Shown: piece by piece, positions 42,318 to 51,717 of the stretch
Layout: the number at the start of each line of letters is the position of its first letter
How positions within the stretch are numbered: the first letter of the stretch is position 1
Assembly: GCF_900604345.1 (NCBI RefSeq)
Contig: NZ_LR026983.1
Span: 2,046,001 to 2,110,000, forward strand
Origin: Maliibacterium massiliense
GTDB taxonomy: Bacteria; Bacillota; Clostridia; Christensenellales; Maliibacteriaceae
Direction: 5' to 3'
Length of the DNA: 64,000 nucleotides
Notes under the pieces: model-generated
Told to the model about the DNA's origin: nothing
The model's input: only the letters and a program-made list of their open reading frames with translations
The model's database searches: none
Program-made: the position numbers and the translations under genes

Positions 42318-44357
42318 ATGGCGGAAACGAGGAACAATTTCGGCACCTTTGCCGACTACCGGCAGACGGTGGCGGAGATACGCGACGATCTGACCACGCT
42401 CAAGGGTTACAGCAACCAGCTGGGCCTGAAAAACACCGCCCAGTCGGTGGAGGAGATGCTGCAAAAGAGCGCGGCGGATTCCTTTGACGTGGCGGTGGTG
42501 GGCGAGTTTCGTAGGGGCAAGTCCACGCTGATCAACGCGCTTTTAGGCGAGGCGATCCTGCCCTCGGACGTGCTGCCCACCACAGCCACGCTCAACCGGG
42601 TGACCTATGGCATTACGCCCTACGTCAAGATCGATTACAAGGACGGCGCAAGCGAGGATATCGCCATCGAGCAGCTCGGCGAATACGTCACCAAGCTTAC
42701 CGACGAAGCGGAGCAGCGGGCCGAGACCATCCGGCAGGCCACGGTGTATTATCCGGTGCGCTACTGTAAAAACAACGTGGATATCATCGACACCCCGGGG
42801 CTCAACGACGATAAGAACATGACGGAGGTCACGCTCTCGGTGCTGCCCCAGACGGACGCGGCGCTCTTTGTGATCATGGCGCAGTCGCCCTTCTCCGAAT
42901 ACGAGCGGGATTTCCTGGAAAATAAAATGCTGGTGAGCGATATCGGCCGCGTGATCTTTGTGGTGACGCGCATCGACGGCTTTGACGAGGAGGACGCCGA
43001 CCGCGTGATCGCCAACATCACCAGCCGCATCCAGAAGTACGTGGTGGAGAAGGCCAAAAAGGTACTGGGCGAGGATTCCAAGGAGTTTGCCGAGTACCAG
43101 CGCAAGCTGGGCAACATCCGCGTGGTGGGCGTCTCGGCCAAGCAGGCCCTCAAGGCCAAGCGCACGGACGACGCCGCGCTGCTTGCCGAAAGCCGCTTCC
43201 CCGCCTTTGAGGCGGAGCTGGAGCACCTGCTCACCCAGGAGCGCGGCGCGGTGACGCTCAACGTGCAGGTCAACAAAATCCTCTCGGTGGCGGCCGAGGT
43301 GCTCAAGGCCATCGATATGCGGATCGGCGCGCTGCAGATGGACGCTGCCGAATTCAACGAAAAGTACGAGCAGGCGCAGGTGAAGATCACCCAGCTGCGC
43401 CAAAAGCGCCAGCAGGAGTTCCAAAAGATTGAGGTCGCCTCCCAGCGCGCCTATGAAGAGATCCGGCCCCAGGCCGAGAGCTTCTGGCAGGACCTTGCGA
43501 ATAACGCCTTTGATATCATCGAAAACGCGGACGTCTCCGCCGAGGATATCGCCAAGGACAACGTGCAGAAGACCCAGGAGCGACTGGTGGACGCGGTGCG
43601 CGAATCCACGGAAAACCTGGGCCAGCTGCTCACCGAAAAGATGCAAAACAGCATCTCGGTCGCCCTGGGCGACGAGGTGGACCGCCTGCAGGGCTTTGAG
43701 GACAGCTTCTACCAGTCGGTCGACCAGATCCACTGCCAGTTTTCCGCCTACAGCGCGGACAGCGCCAGCGCCAGGGACCTGGTGCTCAGCACTGCGGGGG
43801 ACGCGTTTATCATGATGGGCCTGGGCGGGGTGTACCAGGGCTTCAAGCAGGCGGGCTGGAAGGGGGCGCTGCTCGGCGGCGTGGTGGGCTTCGGCGCATC
43901 CTACGGCAGCCTGGTGCTGATGGCATCGCTCGCCATGCCAATCACGCTGCCGCTGGCTATCCTGGCCGCGTTCGCCGGCGCGATCGCCAGCCGCTTTGCC
44001 ATCAGCAAGGTGTTTGTCAACACCGATAAGCAAATCGCCAAGTTCAAGGACCAGATGTGCGCGGCCTTCCAGCAGCGCTTTGATGAGATGCGCGCCGAAC
44101 GCGACATCCTCCTGCAGGTGCGCGAGCAGATCGACGCCGCATTTGGCGCGCTGCGCGAGAAGATCAACACCGAGACGGAGAACATCCTCAAGGACACCGA
44201 GTCCATGCTGGCCGACCTGCAGGAAAAGGTGACCAAGAACAAGGTGCTGGCCGAGCGCGAGACGGCGGAGCTGGAGCAGATCGCGCAGGGCGTGGGCGCT
44301 ATCACCGAGCGGGGCGCGCAGCTCAATGGCGCCATCCTCGCCATTCTCAACCAGTAA
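42318..44357 (+). CDS. Dynamin-like GTPase B with membrane paddle
   Basis: 679 residues, ribosome site AAGGAGGGGG. P-loop GEFRRGKST at about 62-70, TTATLNR switch, DTPGLNDDKNM, and TRID at the guanine-motif position. Long helical stalk rich in Glu/Gln (about 320-490), then a hydrophobic glycine-rich stretch (about 494-565) that would insert in the membrane, and a second coiled coil. This matches the BDLP/Drp35-like layout with a lipid-inserting paddle. Its N-terminal 230 residues resemble GTPase A more than C, suggesting duplication. Confidence 0.88.
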   Translation: MAETRNNFGTFADYRQTVAEIRDDLTTLKGYSNQLGLKNTAQSVEEMLQKSAADSFDVAVVGEFRRGKSTLINALLGEAILPSDVLPTTATLNRVTYGITPYVKIDYKDGASEDIAIEQLGEYVTKLTDEAEQRAETIRQATVYYPVRYCKNNVDIIDTPGLNDDKNMTEVTLSVLPQTDAALFVIMAQSPFSEYERDFLENKMLVSDIGRVIFVVTRIDGFDEEDADRVIANITSRIQKYVVEKAKKVLGEDSKEFAEYQRKLGNIRVVGVSAKQALKAKRTDDAALLAESRFPAFEAELEHLLTQERGAVTLNVQVNKILSVAAEVLKAIDMRIGALQMDAAEFNEKYEQAQVKITQLRQKRQQEFQKIEVASQRAYEEIRPQAESFWQDLANNAFDIIENADVSAEDIAKDNVQKTQERLVDAVRESTENLGQLLTEKMQNSISVALGDEVDRLQGFEDSFYQSVDQIHCQFSAYSADSASARDLVLSTAGDAFIMMGLGGVYQGFKQAGWKGALLGGVVGFGASYGSLVLMASLAMPITLPLAILAAFAGAIASRFAISKVFVNTDKQIAKFKDQMCAAFQQRFDEMRAERDILLQVREQIDAAFGALREKINTETENILKDTESMLADLQEKVTKNKVLAERETAELEQIAQGVGAITERGAQLNGAILAILNQ

Positions 44358-44372
44358 GGGAGGGTCCGTTTT

Positions 44373-45356
44373 ATGGCACAAACCATTGCCAACCCCACCG
44401 AGCAGGTGGACATCCGGTTCTCCAAATACGTGGCGGCGCGCAAGCACAGGTATGACAGCCACATGGTGGCGGGCGTGCCCGATTACGCCTTTGCAAGCGA
44501 CTACGCCCTGCGCCAAAAGGTCAAGGCCATGCCTGGGGCATACGCGTTTTTCAAGGCCGTGACCAACACCGTGGTGCCGGTGCAGCGGCAGATCAACAAT
44601 ATGAACAGCGTCAAGGTGACGCCCAACCAGTTCCCCAAGCTCTACGCCATCCTCAAGCACTGTGCGGAGACGCTGGGCATCGGCATCCCCACCCTGTTTG
44701 TAATCAACGAGATCGGCACGCTCAACGCCAGCACCTACTGCTACGACGACGCGGACCCGTTGATCATCATCCATTCCTCCATGATCGAGCGCATGGACGA
44801 CGCGGAGCTGATGAGCGTCATCGGCCACGAGTGCGGCCATATCCACAACAACCACGGCATCTACAATACCGCAGTCAATGTCGTGACCAACCTTGTCACG
44901 GGCACGCTGTTCAACATCCCGGGCATCCGCCAGATCATGCAGCTGCTCAGCCAGCCCATCGTCAACGCGCTCAACATGTGGAGCCGCGCGGGCGAAGTGA
45001 CCAGCGATAGGGCGGGCGTCATATGCTGCGGGGAGGCGGAAAGCACGCAATCGGTGGACGCAAAGCTTGCCTCCGGCGCCATCATGGGCGGGGAGGCCAT
45101 CAATATTGAGGAACTCATCCGCCAGTACGACACCCTGCGCGCTTCGCCCGTGCGCTACTACGAGTGGCTCGCCTCCCACCCCGCGAGCGTGCGCCGCATC
45201 CTGGCGGTGCGGGAGTTTATGGCAAGCGAGGTGTTCTACAAATGGCATCCCGAGCTGAAAAAGCCCAACATGCACCTCTACAACAAACAGGAGCTGGACA
45301 TGCGCTGCAACAAGATCATCTCCGTTGCCAAAAGCGAGAGGAGGGCGCGGCAGTGA
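44373..45356 (+). CDS. M48-family zinc metalloprotease
   Basis: 327 residues. Zinc site HECGH at 152-156 in ELMSVIGHECGHIHNNHG and a downstream Glu in SRAGEVTSDRAG as third ligand. A hydrophobic stretch follows the active site (AVNVVTNLVTGTLFNIPGI), as in HtpX/Oma1-type proteases, but no N-terminal membrane anchors. NINEE...YYEWLASHP-type sequence near the end matches M48 substrate-cleft conservation. Between dynamins B and C; its stop overlaps the next GTG by four bases. Reminiscent of Oma1-dynamin control in mitochondria, where the protease cuts the dynamin OPA1; that link is inference only. Confidence 0.88.
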   Translation: MAQTIANPTEQVDIRFSKYVAARKHRYDSHMVAGVPDYAFASDYALRQKVKAMPGAYAFFKAVTNTVVPVQRQINNMNSVKVTPNQFPKLYAILKHCAETLGIGIPTLFVINEIGTLNASTYCYDDADPLIIIHSSMIERMDDAELMSVIGHECGHIHNNHGIYNTAVNVVTNLVTGTLFNIPGIRQIMQLLSQPIVNALNMWSRAGEVTSDRAGVICCGEAESTQSVDAKLASGAIMGGEAINIEELIRQYDTLRASPVRYYEWLASHPASVRRILAVREFMASEVFYKWHPELKKPNMHLYNKQELDMRCNKIISVAKSERRARQ

Positions 45357-47152
45357 ACAACGATTTTGCTTTTTCCGACCGCGTGGTGGTCCATTTTGCG
45401 GATATCAAGGCCGCCCTGGACGATGTGCTGGACGACGTGCACGCCCTGCGCAGCGACAGCCTGATCCGACAGATATTGAGCGAGGGCGACCTGCAGAAGA
45501 TCCGCCAGTGGGAAAGCTTTATGAAAAAACGGGCCAGCGAGCCCTTTTCCATCGTGATCATGGGGGATTTTAAGCGGGGCAAATCCACGCTGATCAACGC
45601 GCTGCTCGGCAAGGACGTCGCGCCCATGGACGTATCGCCCGAGACCATCACCATCAACCGCATCGCCTATGGCGCATCGTCCCAGCGCGAGGCGGTGCTG
45701 GCAAACGGCAAGCGTGTGCGCCTGCAGGCTGAGGAGCTGAGCCGCAGCGAGCTGGAGGCCATCATCGAGAAGGTGCCCGCGCCCATCGACCACATTGAGA
45801 TGACCGAGCCCATCGCGCTGCTCGAGCAGATCACGATCATCGATACCCCGGGCCTTGGGGACGTGCTGGGCGCCTACGACGCGCAGGTGAAGGAGTACCT
45901 GAACAGCGCCGACGCGGTGATATACGTGGTATCCGCGCTCTCGCCCCTTTCCGAGAGCGAGCAGCGCTACCTGTGCGAGGCGATCCTGCCCCAGCACTTC
46001 GCCCGCCTGTTTGTGGTGGTCAACATGGCGGACTGCTTTGAGAGCGAGGAGGACGTGCTGCGCGTCAAGCAGGAGATCGTCCAGCGCGTCGCCGCGTTTT
46101 CGGAAAACGCCGACGTGTACGCCGTCAGCGCGCTGGATGAATTCTGCCGTGCGATGGGCTATCCGCGCCCCAACGAGGCGCTGCAGGCCTTCCTGGCCGA
46201 CGCCTTTGCGCAGCTGCGCGGCGCGATCGATACGGATATCGTGGCCCGGCGGGATATGCTCAAGGCGCAGCGTCTGGTGACGCTGGCGGGCATGATGTCC
46301 AAGGACATCCGCGGCCGCATCGCGCTTGTGGGAAGTATGCTCAAGCTCAACCGGGAAAAGCTCGCGCAGATGGGGCGCAGATGCGAGGAGGAGAACGTCA
46401 ACCTGCACCACACCCTCGCACAGTATGAAGAGACCCTGCGCGCGCGGGCACAGGAGCTGGGCTATGAGGCGAAAGGATGGATCAGCGCGTTTCTGGCGCG
46501 CCTGCGCGTGGAGATTGAGGACGCGCGTTCGCACGCCGACGGCGTGGACATTCAAAAGCACTTCCAGTTTTACATCACCGATGTGGTGCGCGAGGCCATC
46601 CTTTGCTGTATCCAGGCGCACAGGCCCGCGCTGGAGCAGGCCATCCGCCAGGCCACGCAGTCCTTTTCGCAGAAGGCCTTCTTTGACAACTTTCGCAAGG
46701 AGGATTTTGACATCGCCGTGGGCATTGCTGACGTCAGCTGGACGGACGTGGACTCGGTGATGTTCTTCCTGGGCGACGGGCTGCAGCTTGCGGGCATACG
46801 GGGCGTCAGCTTCGGCGTCATCGGCCAGGCGGTCGCGGGCTTTTTGCGGCAGAACAAGGTGAAAAAGGCGCAGGCGGATTTGCTCAAGCCCGTGCTGGAG
46901 AGCTACGGCGCGCTGGAGGGGGAGGTCTACGCCCAGCTGGACGGCGCCTACCAGAAGATGGCCGACAAGGCGTGCGAGAAGGTGCGGGATCTGTTCCAAA
47001 GCGAGCTTGCCGCCTCCAGGGAGGCCATCGACCAGGCGATGCGCATCTCGGACGGCGCGCAGGCAGAACAGCAGCAGGTGGCGCAGCAGATGCAAAATGC
47101 CAATAAGATGCTCGACCACATCGACGAGGTGCTGGCCAATTACGCGCTGTAG
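45353..47152 (+). CDS. Dynamin-like GTPase C
   Basis: 599 residues from GTG 45353, coupled to the protease stop (GTGA) and with GAGGAGGG upstream. P-loop GDFKRGKST at 71-79, switch region SPETITINR, DTPGLGDVLG, and VVNMADC at the guanine motif. Helical stalk with Cys-containing segment, a moderately hydrophobic patch (about 472-500, LGDGLQLAGIRGVSFGVIGQ) and a final Gln-rich coiled coil. More distant from A and B than they are from each other. Last gene of the operon. Confidence 0.88.
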   Translation: MNNDFAFSDRVVVHFADIKAALDDVLDDVHALRSDSLIRQILSEGDLQKIRQWESFMKKRASEPFSIVIMGDFKRGKSTLINALLGKDVAPMDVSPETITINRIAYGASSQREAVLANGKRVRLQAEELSRSELEAIIEKVPAPIDHIEMTEPIALLEQITIIDTPGLGDVLGAYDAQVKEYLNSADAVIYVVSALSPLSESEQRYLCEAILPQHFARLFVVVNMADCFESEEDVLRVKQEIVQRVAAFSENADVYAVSALDEFCRAMGYPRPNEALQAFLADAFAQLRGAIDTDIVARRDMLKAQRLVTLAGMMSKDIRGRIALVGSMLKLNREKLAQMGRRCEEENVNLHHTLAQYEETLRARAQELGYEAKGWISAFLARLRVEIEDARSHADGVDIQKHFQFYITDVVREAILCCIQAHRPALEQAIRQATQSFSQKAFFDNFRKEDFDIAVGIADVSWTDVDSVMFFLGDGLQLAGIRGVSFGVIGQAVAGFLRQNKVKKAQADLLKPVLESYGALEGEVYAQLDGAYQKMADKACEKVRDLFQSELAASREAIDQAMRISDGAQAEQQQVAQQMQNANKMLDHIDEVLANYAL

Positions 47153-47215
47153 CGCGCAAGCAGGTTCTGCGTGCACAGCGGCGCGCGCACAGCTGCGTTG
47201 CGCATCAAAAAACAC

Positions 47216-47259
47216 AAAAAATCGGGCCCGCGCAAAAGCACCTGCGCGGGCCCGATTTT
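47216..47259. terminator. Bidirectional terminator after the dynamin operon
   Basis: Perfect 13-bp stem ATCGGGCCCGCGC/GCGCGGGCCCGAT flanked by A-run and T-run, between GTPase C and the converging prs gene. Confidence 0.92.
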
Positions 47260-47282
47260 GGCTTGCTTTTTCTACAGCGCTC

Positions 47283-48491
47283 CTAGTAGATGATGCCGCG
47301 CTGCGCCTGCTCCGCCTTGTAGCGGATAAGCAGGTTTTTGATGCGGTCCAGGGGATTGAGCAGGGGACTGGTGGTGCGGTCATGGTTGATGGTCGCGATG
47401 ATGTAGGCGATGTATTTGGACATGTCCACCTCGGCGAACCACGGCTGCGCTTTCAGCTCCGGCGAGCGGTAGGTGAGGTTGGTGGCAAACACCTTGTCGA
47501 TGATGCCGTTTTCGTAGGCCTCGCTGTATGCTTCCAGTCCATCGGTAAAGAAGGCGAAGGTCGCCGCCACAAAGATGCGGTTGGCCTTGCGGCGCTTCAG
47601 CTCGCGCGCAAGGTCGATGATGGACTCGCCCGTGGAGATGATGTCGTCCGCGATAAAGACATCCTTGCCCGCCACGTCGCTGCCGATGTATTCGTGCGCG
47701 ATGATGGGGTTGCGGCCGTTGATCACCTGGGTGTAGTCGCGCCGCTTGTAGAACATGCCCATGTCCAGCCCCAACACCGTGGCAAAGTAGATGTTGCGCT
47801 GCAGCCCGCCCTCATCGGGGCTGATGATCATCATATGCTCCTTGTTGAGGATCAGATCCTTCACCTCGCGGCACAGTGCCTTGAGAATCTGGTAGGAGGG
47901 ATAGACGCTCTCAAAGCCCATCAACGGGATGGCGTTCTGCACGCGGGGGTCGTGGGCATCAAAGGTGATGATATTGGTCACGCCCATGCGCTCAAGCTCC
48001 TGCAGTGCGAGCGCGCAGTCCAGCGATTCACGCGAGGAGCGCTTGTGCTGACGGCCCTCGTAGAGCAGCGGCATGATGACGTTGACGCGCTTGGATTTGC
48101 CGGCCGCCGCAGCGATGATGCGCTTTAAGTCGGCAAAGTGCTCGTCAGGCGTCATGGGGACCTGCTGGCCGTAGAGGTTGTACTTGACACCGTAGTTGCC
48201 GATATCCACCAGCAGGTACAGGTCGTAGCCGCGGATGGACTGGCGGATCAGGCCCTTGGCCTCGCCGGTGCCGAAGCGGGGGCAGTCCGCATCCAGCAGA
48301 AAGGTATCGCGGTTAAAGCCCGGCACCGTGTAAAACTGGCTGGTGTTCTGCAAATCATTGCGCCAGCGCAGCAAATACTCGTTGATGCGGGCGCCAAGCT
48401 CGCGGCTGGACTCCAGCGCGATGATCCCCAGCGGTGCGATGGGGAGGGTCAAAAGCGGATCGGTGAGATTTCCCATTTGGGCATCAGACAT
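47283..48491 (-). CDS. prs: Ribose-phosphate pyrophosphokinase
   Basis: 402 residues from ATG 48491. Long clostridial form (standard Prs is about 315): PRPP-binding loop DVFIADDIISTGESI, the MPLLYEGRQHKR flexible/ATP region (RQHKR replaces RQDRK) and DAHDPRVQNAIP for divalent metal. Makes PRPP from ribose 5-phosphate and ATP for purine, pyrimidine, His, Trp and NAD synthesis. The extra N-terminal and internal residues are typical of a separate subgroup in Clostridia. Supplies the substrate used by PncB encoded at 52 kb. Confidence 0.9.
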   Translation of the reverse strand: MSDAQMGNLTDPLLTLPIAPLGIIALESSRELGARINEYLLRWRNDLQNTSQFYTVPGFNRDTFLLDADCPRFGTGEAKGLIRQSIRGYDLYLLVDIGNYGVKYNLYGQQVPMTPDEHFADLKRIIAAAAGKSKRVNVIMPLLYEGRQHKRSSRESLDCALALQELERMGVTNIITFDAHDPRVQNAIPLMGFESVYPSYQILKALCREVKDLILNKEHMMIISPDEGGLQRNIYFATVLGLDMGMFYKRRDYTQVINGRNPIIAHEYIGSDVAGKDVFIADDIISTGESIIDLARELKRRKANRIFVAATFAFFTDGLEAYSEAYENGIIDKVFATNLTYRSPELKAQPWFAEVDMSKYIAYIIATINHDRTTSPLLNPLDRIKNLLIRYKAEQAQRGIIY

Positions 48492-48634
48492 AATGGAAGC
48501 TTCCTTTCCGTGCACGGCAACAGGGCCGCGTCCACTGTACAGAGCATATAAAATACCATTGGTGCATGGCTATTGTATAACATTTTGCGCGCAAAGCAAA
48601 GCCCCGCAGGGCATGTTTGCCCGCGAAAAAGCAA

Positions 48635-49585
48635 TCATTGCAGCTGTTGCAGGCCCAGTATGTCGTTTGCCCCGTCTACAAAGACGATGGGCAGATTCCC
48701 CGCAAAGTTGGAGGCGTCGCACACCACACCCACCGCGGCGACGGATTTTGCGCTTGCAGAGGACGTGTCCGAAGGTGCGTCCGGATTGTCTGCGGGCGTC
48801 TGGATGTCCACCACCACGCGGATCAACGCGTCGGTTTTGACGATTTTGCTGATGGCGAACGTGGCGTTCTGCTGGCTTTCATCGCCGCGGGCGACGAGCA
48901 GCAGCGTGTCTTCGTCAAGGGTGTCCAAGGTATCGCTTGTGTAGACATGGTAATTGGGCTCGGTTTCCTGTTTGGGCAGGGTTTTATCGTAGGGGGAGAA
49001 GGCGATTTCGTCGCCCTCCTGCTGCAGCATGGCCTCGGTGATGCTGGCGCGCAGCACCACAAGGTCCGTATCCAGCGCGTCCGCGCCCGCCTTGTTGGTG
49101 CTCACCGCGCCCGCGCGCTTGCGCGTGATGGCCTCGATGGCCGCCTCGTCCGGCGTAAAGAAGATATACTCCAGGCGGGTTCCCTTGTTGTCCGTAATCT
49201 CCCGCTCCCAGGTGAGATACTTGGCCTGCTGGTCGTAGTAAAAATTGTAGATGGTGCCATCGCCCATCGTCAGTACGATCTGGTGCGTCGCGCTCAAGGG
49301 CACGCAGTAGGTCTCGTCGCTGGCCTCTACGGGCTCCTTGCGGGGCACGGAGGGCAGCAGGGCGCTTATAAACTCCGCGGCTTCCCCGTCCTTGCAGTGC
49401 GCGACGATCTCTTCGCCGCCCTGCATCTCCTGCCGGTAATAAATATCCACCGTTGCACTGGTAAAATCCACTTTATTCTTCTGGGCGTAGGCTTCCAGCG
49501 TTTTGGGGGAGGAACAGCCCGCCGCGCCCAGCAGACATAAAAGCGCCGCCAGCGCCACCAGATAGATACGCGCGCGTTTCTGCAT
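48635..49585 (-). CDS. Putative lipoprotein
   Basis: 316 residues from ATG 49585 (AAGGAAGG upstream). Signal peptide with a lipobox LGAAGC (Cys about residue 24), then a mostly beta domain and an acidic Ser/Asp linker near the end (NPDAPSDTSSASAKS). The region DETYCVPLSATHQIVLTMGDGTIYNFY looks like a beta-propeller or PepSY-like strand pattern but I do not recognise a family. Surface or membrane-attached; divergent from the YhcN-like gene. Function unknown. Confidence 0.7.
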   Translation of the reverse strand: MQKRARIYLVALAALLCLLGAAGCSSPKTLEAYAQKNKVDFTSATVDIYYRQEMQGGEEIVAHCKDGEAAEFISALLPSVPRKEPVEASDETYCVPLSATHQIVLTMGDGTIYNFYYDQQAKYLTWEREITDNKGTRLEYIFFTPDEAAIEAITRKRAGAVSTNKAGADALDTDLVVLRASITEAMLQQEGDEIAFSPYDKTLPKQETEPNYHVYTSDTLDTLDEDTLLLVARGDESQQNATFAISKIVKTDALIRVVVDIQTPADNPDAPSDTSSASAKSVAAVGVVCDASNFAGNLPIVFVDGANDILGLQQLQ

Positions 49586-49659
49586 GCACAATTCCTTCCT
49601 TTCGTCGATGCCCTTTGAAAAAAGCCAGGCGCACACATGCACCGTATATGCTGTTCCAT

Positions 49660-49688
49660 ATTATACACGAAAACCCGCCAAATGACAA
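49660..49688 (-). promoter_or_regulatory. Promoter of the lipoprotein gene
   Basis: Minus strand: TTGTCA (49683-49688), 17-bp spacer, perfect TATAAT (49660-49665). Confidence 0.75.
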
Positions 49689-49842
49689 AGCGCGCGGGAA
49701 ATTTCTGCGTGTTTTCGCAGACAAACTACATATAATACCCGTGTTTGCTACAGAAAGGTGGAAGGAACTGACAAAAATACCTGCGCGCATGATTTTGCTG
49801 CAGCCGGCGCACACTAGGGACACAAAGGAGGTATGAGCAACG

Positions 49843-50508
49843 ATGTACGATCATAAAACGAACAAACGCGTCTGCCTTGTCTGCGCGCTGCTGCTGGCGC
49901 TGACGCTGTGCGGGTGCGCCTGCAACCAGAACCAGGTGCAGCCCTCGGCCTCGCCGGTGCCCACGCTTTCGGCCATGCCGTCGGAAGGGGAGGATATCCT
50001 GCCCTCCACAAGCCCACAGCTCTCGCCGGTGATGAGCCCGGACGCCTCGCCCAGCCAAGCGGATCCGTCCGCCTCGCCCTCGGTCTCCCCGCAGCAGAGC
50101 GAGGGCGTCTCCGGCGCGCAGATGCCGCAGGAGAACTCCGAGTACTCCAACACAGTGGAAGGCCTGATCAACTACCAGGATGCAAACTGGCAGGCGCAGG
50201 TGATCTCCAATGAGCTGATTCAAAACGGCCATGTGCGCACGTGCGACGTGGTGCTGCTGGGCGAGAAGGCCATCGTGGGCGTGGCGCCCAACACCGACGG
50301 GGAGAGTCTGACGGAATCACAGCTTCGCAGCGAGGTGGAGCAGCGCGTCAAGCTCATCCAGCCCGCGCTGGAGCAGGTAGTGGTGCTGACAAACGAGCGG
50401 GACGTCTCCCAGCTGCAGAACATGATGCGCGGCATCCGTGCGGGCAACGACTTGGACGGCATGCGCAGCCAGTTTGAGGCCATGATCCGCGCGCGCACTA
50501 CCGCCTAA
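49843..50508 (+). CDS. YhcN/YlaJ-family sporulation lipoprotein
   Basis: 221 residues, ribosome site AAAGGAGG. Signal peptide with lipobox LTLCGC, a long Ser/Pro-rich linker (about 35-90), then a domain with VVLLGEKAIVGVAP and VEQRVKLIQPALEQVVVLTN, the YhcN/YlaJ pattern. Such lipoproteins sit in the spore inner membrane of Bacilli and Clostridia. The linker is longer than usual. Supports a spore-forming ancestry for the host. Confidence 0.85.
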   Translation: MYDHKTNKRVCLVCALLLALTLCGCACNQNQVQPSASPVPTLSAMPSEGEDILPSTSPQLSPVMSPDASPSQADPSASPSVSPQQSEGVSGAQMPQENSEYSNTVEGLINYQDANWQAQVISNELIQNGHVRTCDVVLLGEKAIVGVAPNTDGESLTESQLRSEVEQRVKLIQPALEQVVVLTNERDVSQLQNMMRGIRAGNDLDGMRSQFEAMIRARTTA

Positions 50509-50540
50509 AGGCGCGGTGCGTAACGCGCCACCATAAAGAC

Positions 50541-50588
50541 AATGCCGGCAGGGCAAGAGGCATACGCCTCTGCCCGGCCGGCATTTTT
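50541..50588 (+). terminator. Terminator after the YhcN-like gene
   Basis: Stem ATGCCGGC...GCCGGCAT with inner GGGCA/TGCCC and GAGGC/GCCTC pairs, then TTTTT. Confidence 0.9.
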
Positions 50589-50595
50589 GCGCTAC

Positions 50596-50625
50596 TTGAC
50601 AAGGCGCAGGCAACGTTTCTATAAT
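50596..50625 (+). promoter_or_regulatory. Promoter of lgt
   Basis: Perfect TTGACA, 18-bp spacer, perfect TATAAT (50620-50625). Confidence 0.88.
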
Positions 50626-50664
50626 TGAAAGAACGGTGAAACGGAAGTAAGGGGGACAACACGG

Positions 50665-51717
50665 ATGATCAATCCCGTCGCGCTCAAAGTTTTCGGCTTT
50701 GAAATTTACTGGTACGGCATCATTATTGCCACCGGCGTCATTGTGGGTATACTGCTCGCGCTGCGCGAGGCAAAGCGCCGCGGCTATTCCAGCGAGGTGG
50801 TGCTGGATATCTGCCTGCTGGCCATACCCGCCTCCATCATCGGGGCGCGCGCCTACTACGTGGCATTTGAATGGAATACCTTTAAAGATAATATCTGGTC
50901 CATTTTCAACCCCCGCACCGGCGGCATGGCCATCTACGGCGCGGTGATCGCAAGCATCTTGGTGCTGATCCTCTACTGCAAGCGCAAAAAGCTTTCCTTT
51001 TGGGCGCTCTGCGATGTTTTCATCCCCAGCCTGGTGCTGGGACAGGCCATCGGCCGGTGGGGCAACTTTGTCAACCAGGAGGCGTTTGGCTTTGCGGTGA
51101 CCAACCCGTCTCTACAATGGTTCCCGTTTGCGGTGCCCATTGTCGAGGGCATGGTGACGTGGCATCTGGCGACGTTTTTCTATGAATCGATGTGGGATCT
51201 GCTGATCTTTCTGTTTTTGTGGTTCTACCTGCGCAAGGCCGCGCGCCGCCGCGGCACGGTGACGCTGAGCTATTTTGCGCTCTACGGCATCGGCCGGGCT
51301 TTTATCGAAGTTTTGCGTACTGACAGCTTGGCCATCGTCAAAATCCCGCAGGGCGTGTCCTTTTTTGAGCTGATAGCCCGCGGCGAGGCAAGCATCGGGC
51401 AGATACCCATCTCGGCGCTACTCTCCCTGGCGCTGGCGCTCGTTGCGGTGATTATCCTGCTGATGCGCCGCAGGGGCAGTGATCCGGAGCCATCGGACAT
51501 CGAGGCGCCTGTGATCCCCGAGGGCATGGAGGTGGACGCCGCGGCCGCGCTGGACGCGGCGGCGATTGCGGACGAAACTTCACCGGCCCAGAACGAGACC
51601 CTCTCGCAGGAGCAGGCGGAAGCGCAGGAGCAGAATGAGACGCCCGCCGTGGAACAGGACGAAGCGCCGCAGCAGGACGTGCCTGTAGGCGATGCTTCCG
51701 ACGAAGAGAAAGAATAA
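50665..51717 (+). CDS. lgt: Prolipoprotein diacylglyceryl transferase
   Basis: 350 residues. Seven-helix Lgt: TGGMAIYGAVIAS and the signature GRWGNFVNQEAFG with the catalytic region, then the conserved C-terminal YGIGRAFIEVLRTD. Transfers diacylglycerol from phosphatidylglycerol to the lipobox Cys of prolipoproteins, including those at 48.6-50.5 kb. The family usually ends near residue 270; here an extra hydrophilic tail of about 65 residues rich in Glu, Gln and Ala follows, predicted cytoplasmic and disordered. Confidence 0.95.
   Translation: MINPVALKVFGFEIYWYGIIIATGVIVGILLALREAKRRGYSSEVVLDICLLAIPASIIGARAYYVAFEWNTFKDNIWSIFNPRTGGMAIYGAVIASILVLILYCKRKKLSFWALCDVFIPSLVLGQAIGRWGNFVNQEAFGFAVTNPSLQWFPFAVPIVEGMVTWHLATFFYESMWDLLIFLFLWFYLRKAARRRGTVTLSYFALYGIGRAFIEVLRTDSLAIVKIPQGVSFFELIARGEASIGQIPISALLSLALALVAVIILLMRRRGSDPEPSDIEAPVIPEGMEVDAAAALDAAAIADETSPAQNETLSQEQAEAQEQNETPAVEQDEAPQQDVPVGDASDEEKE

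Noticed and set aside
42543..45275. 910-codon open frame on the minus strand
   Set aside because: Antisense to the dynamin B and M48 genes. Composition (His, Leu, Val, Gly rich) is that of the complement of GC-rich coding DNA, with no domain motifs or ribosome site.
45278..47383. 701-codon minus-strand frame
   Set aside because: Antisense to dynamin C and runs through a bidirectional terminator.
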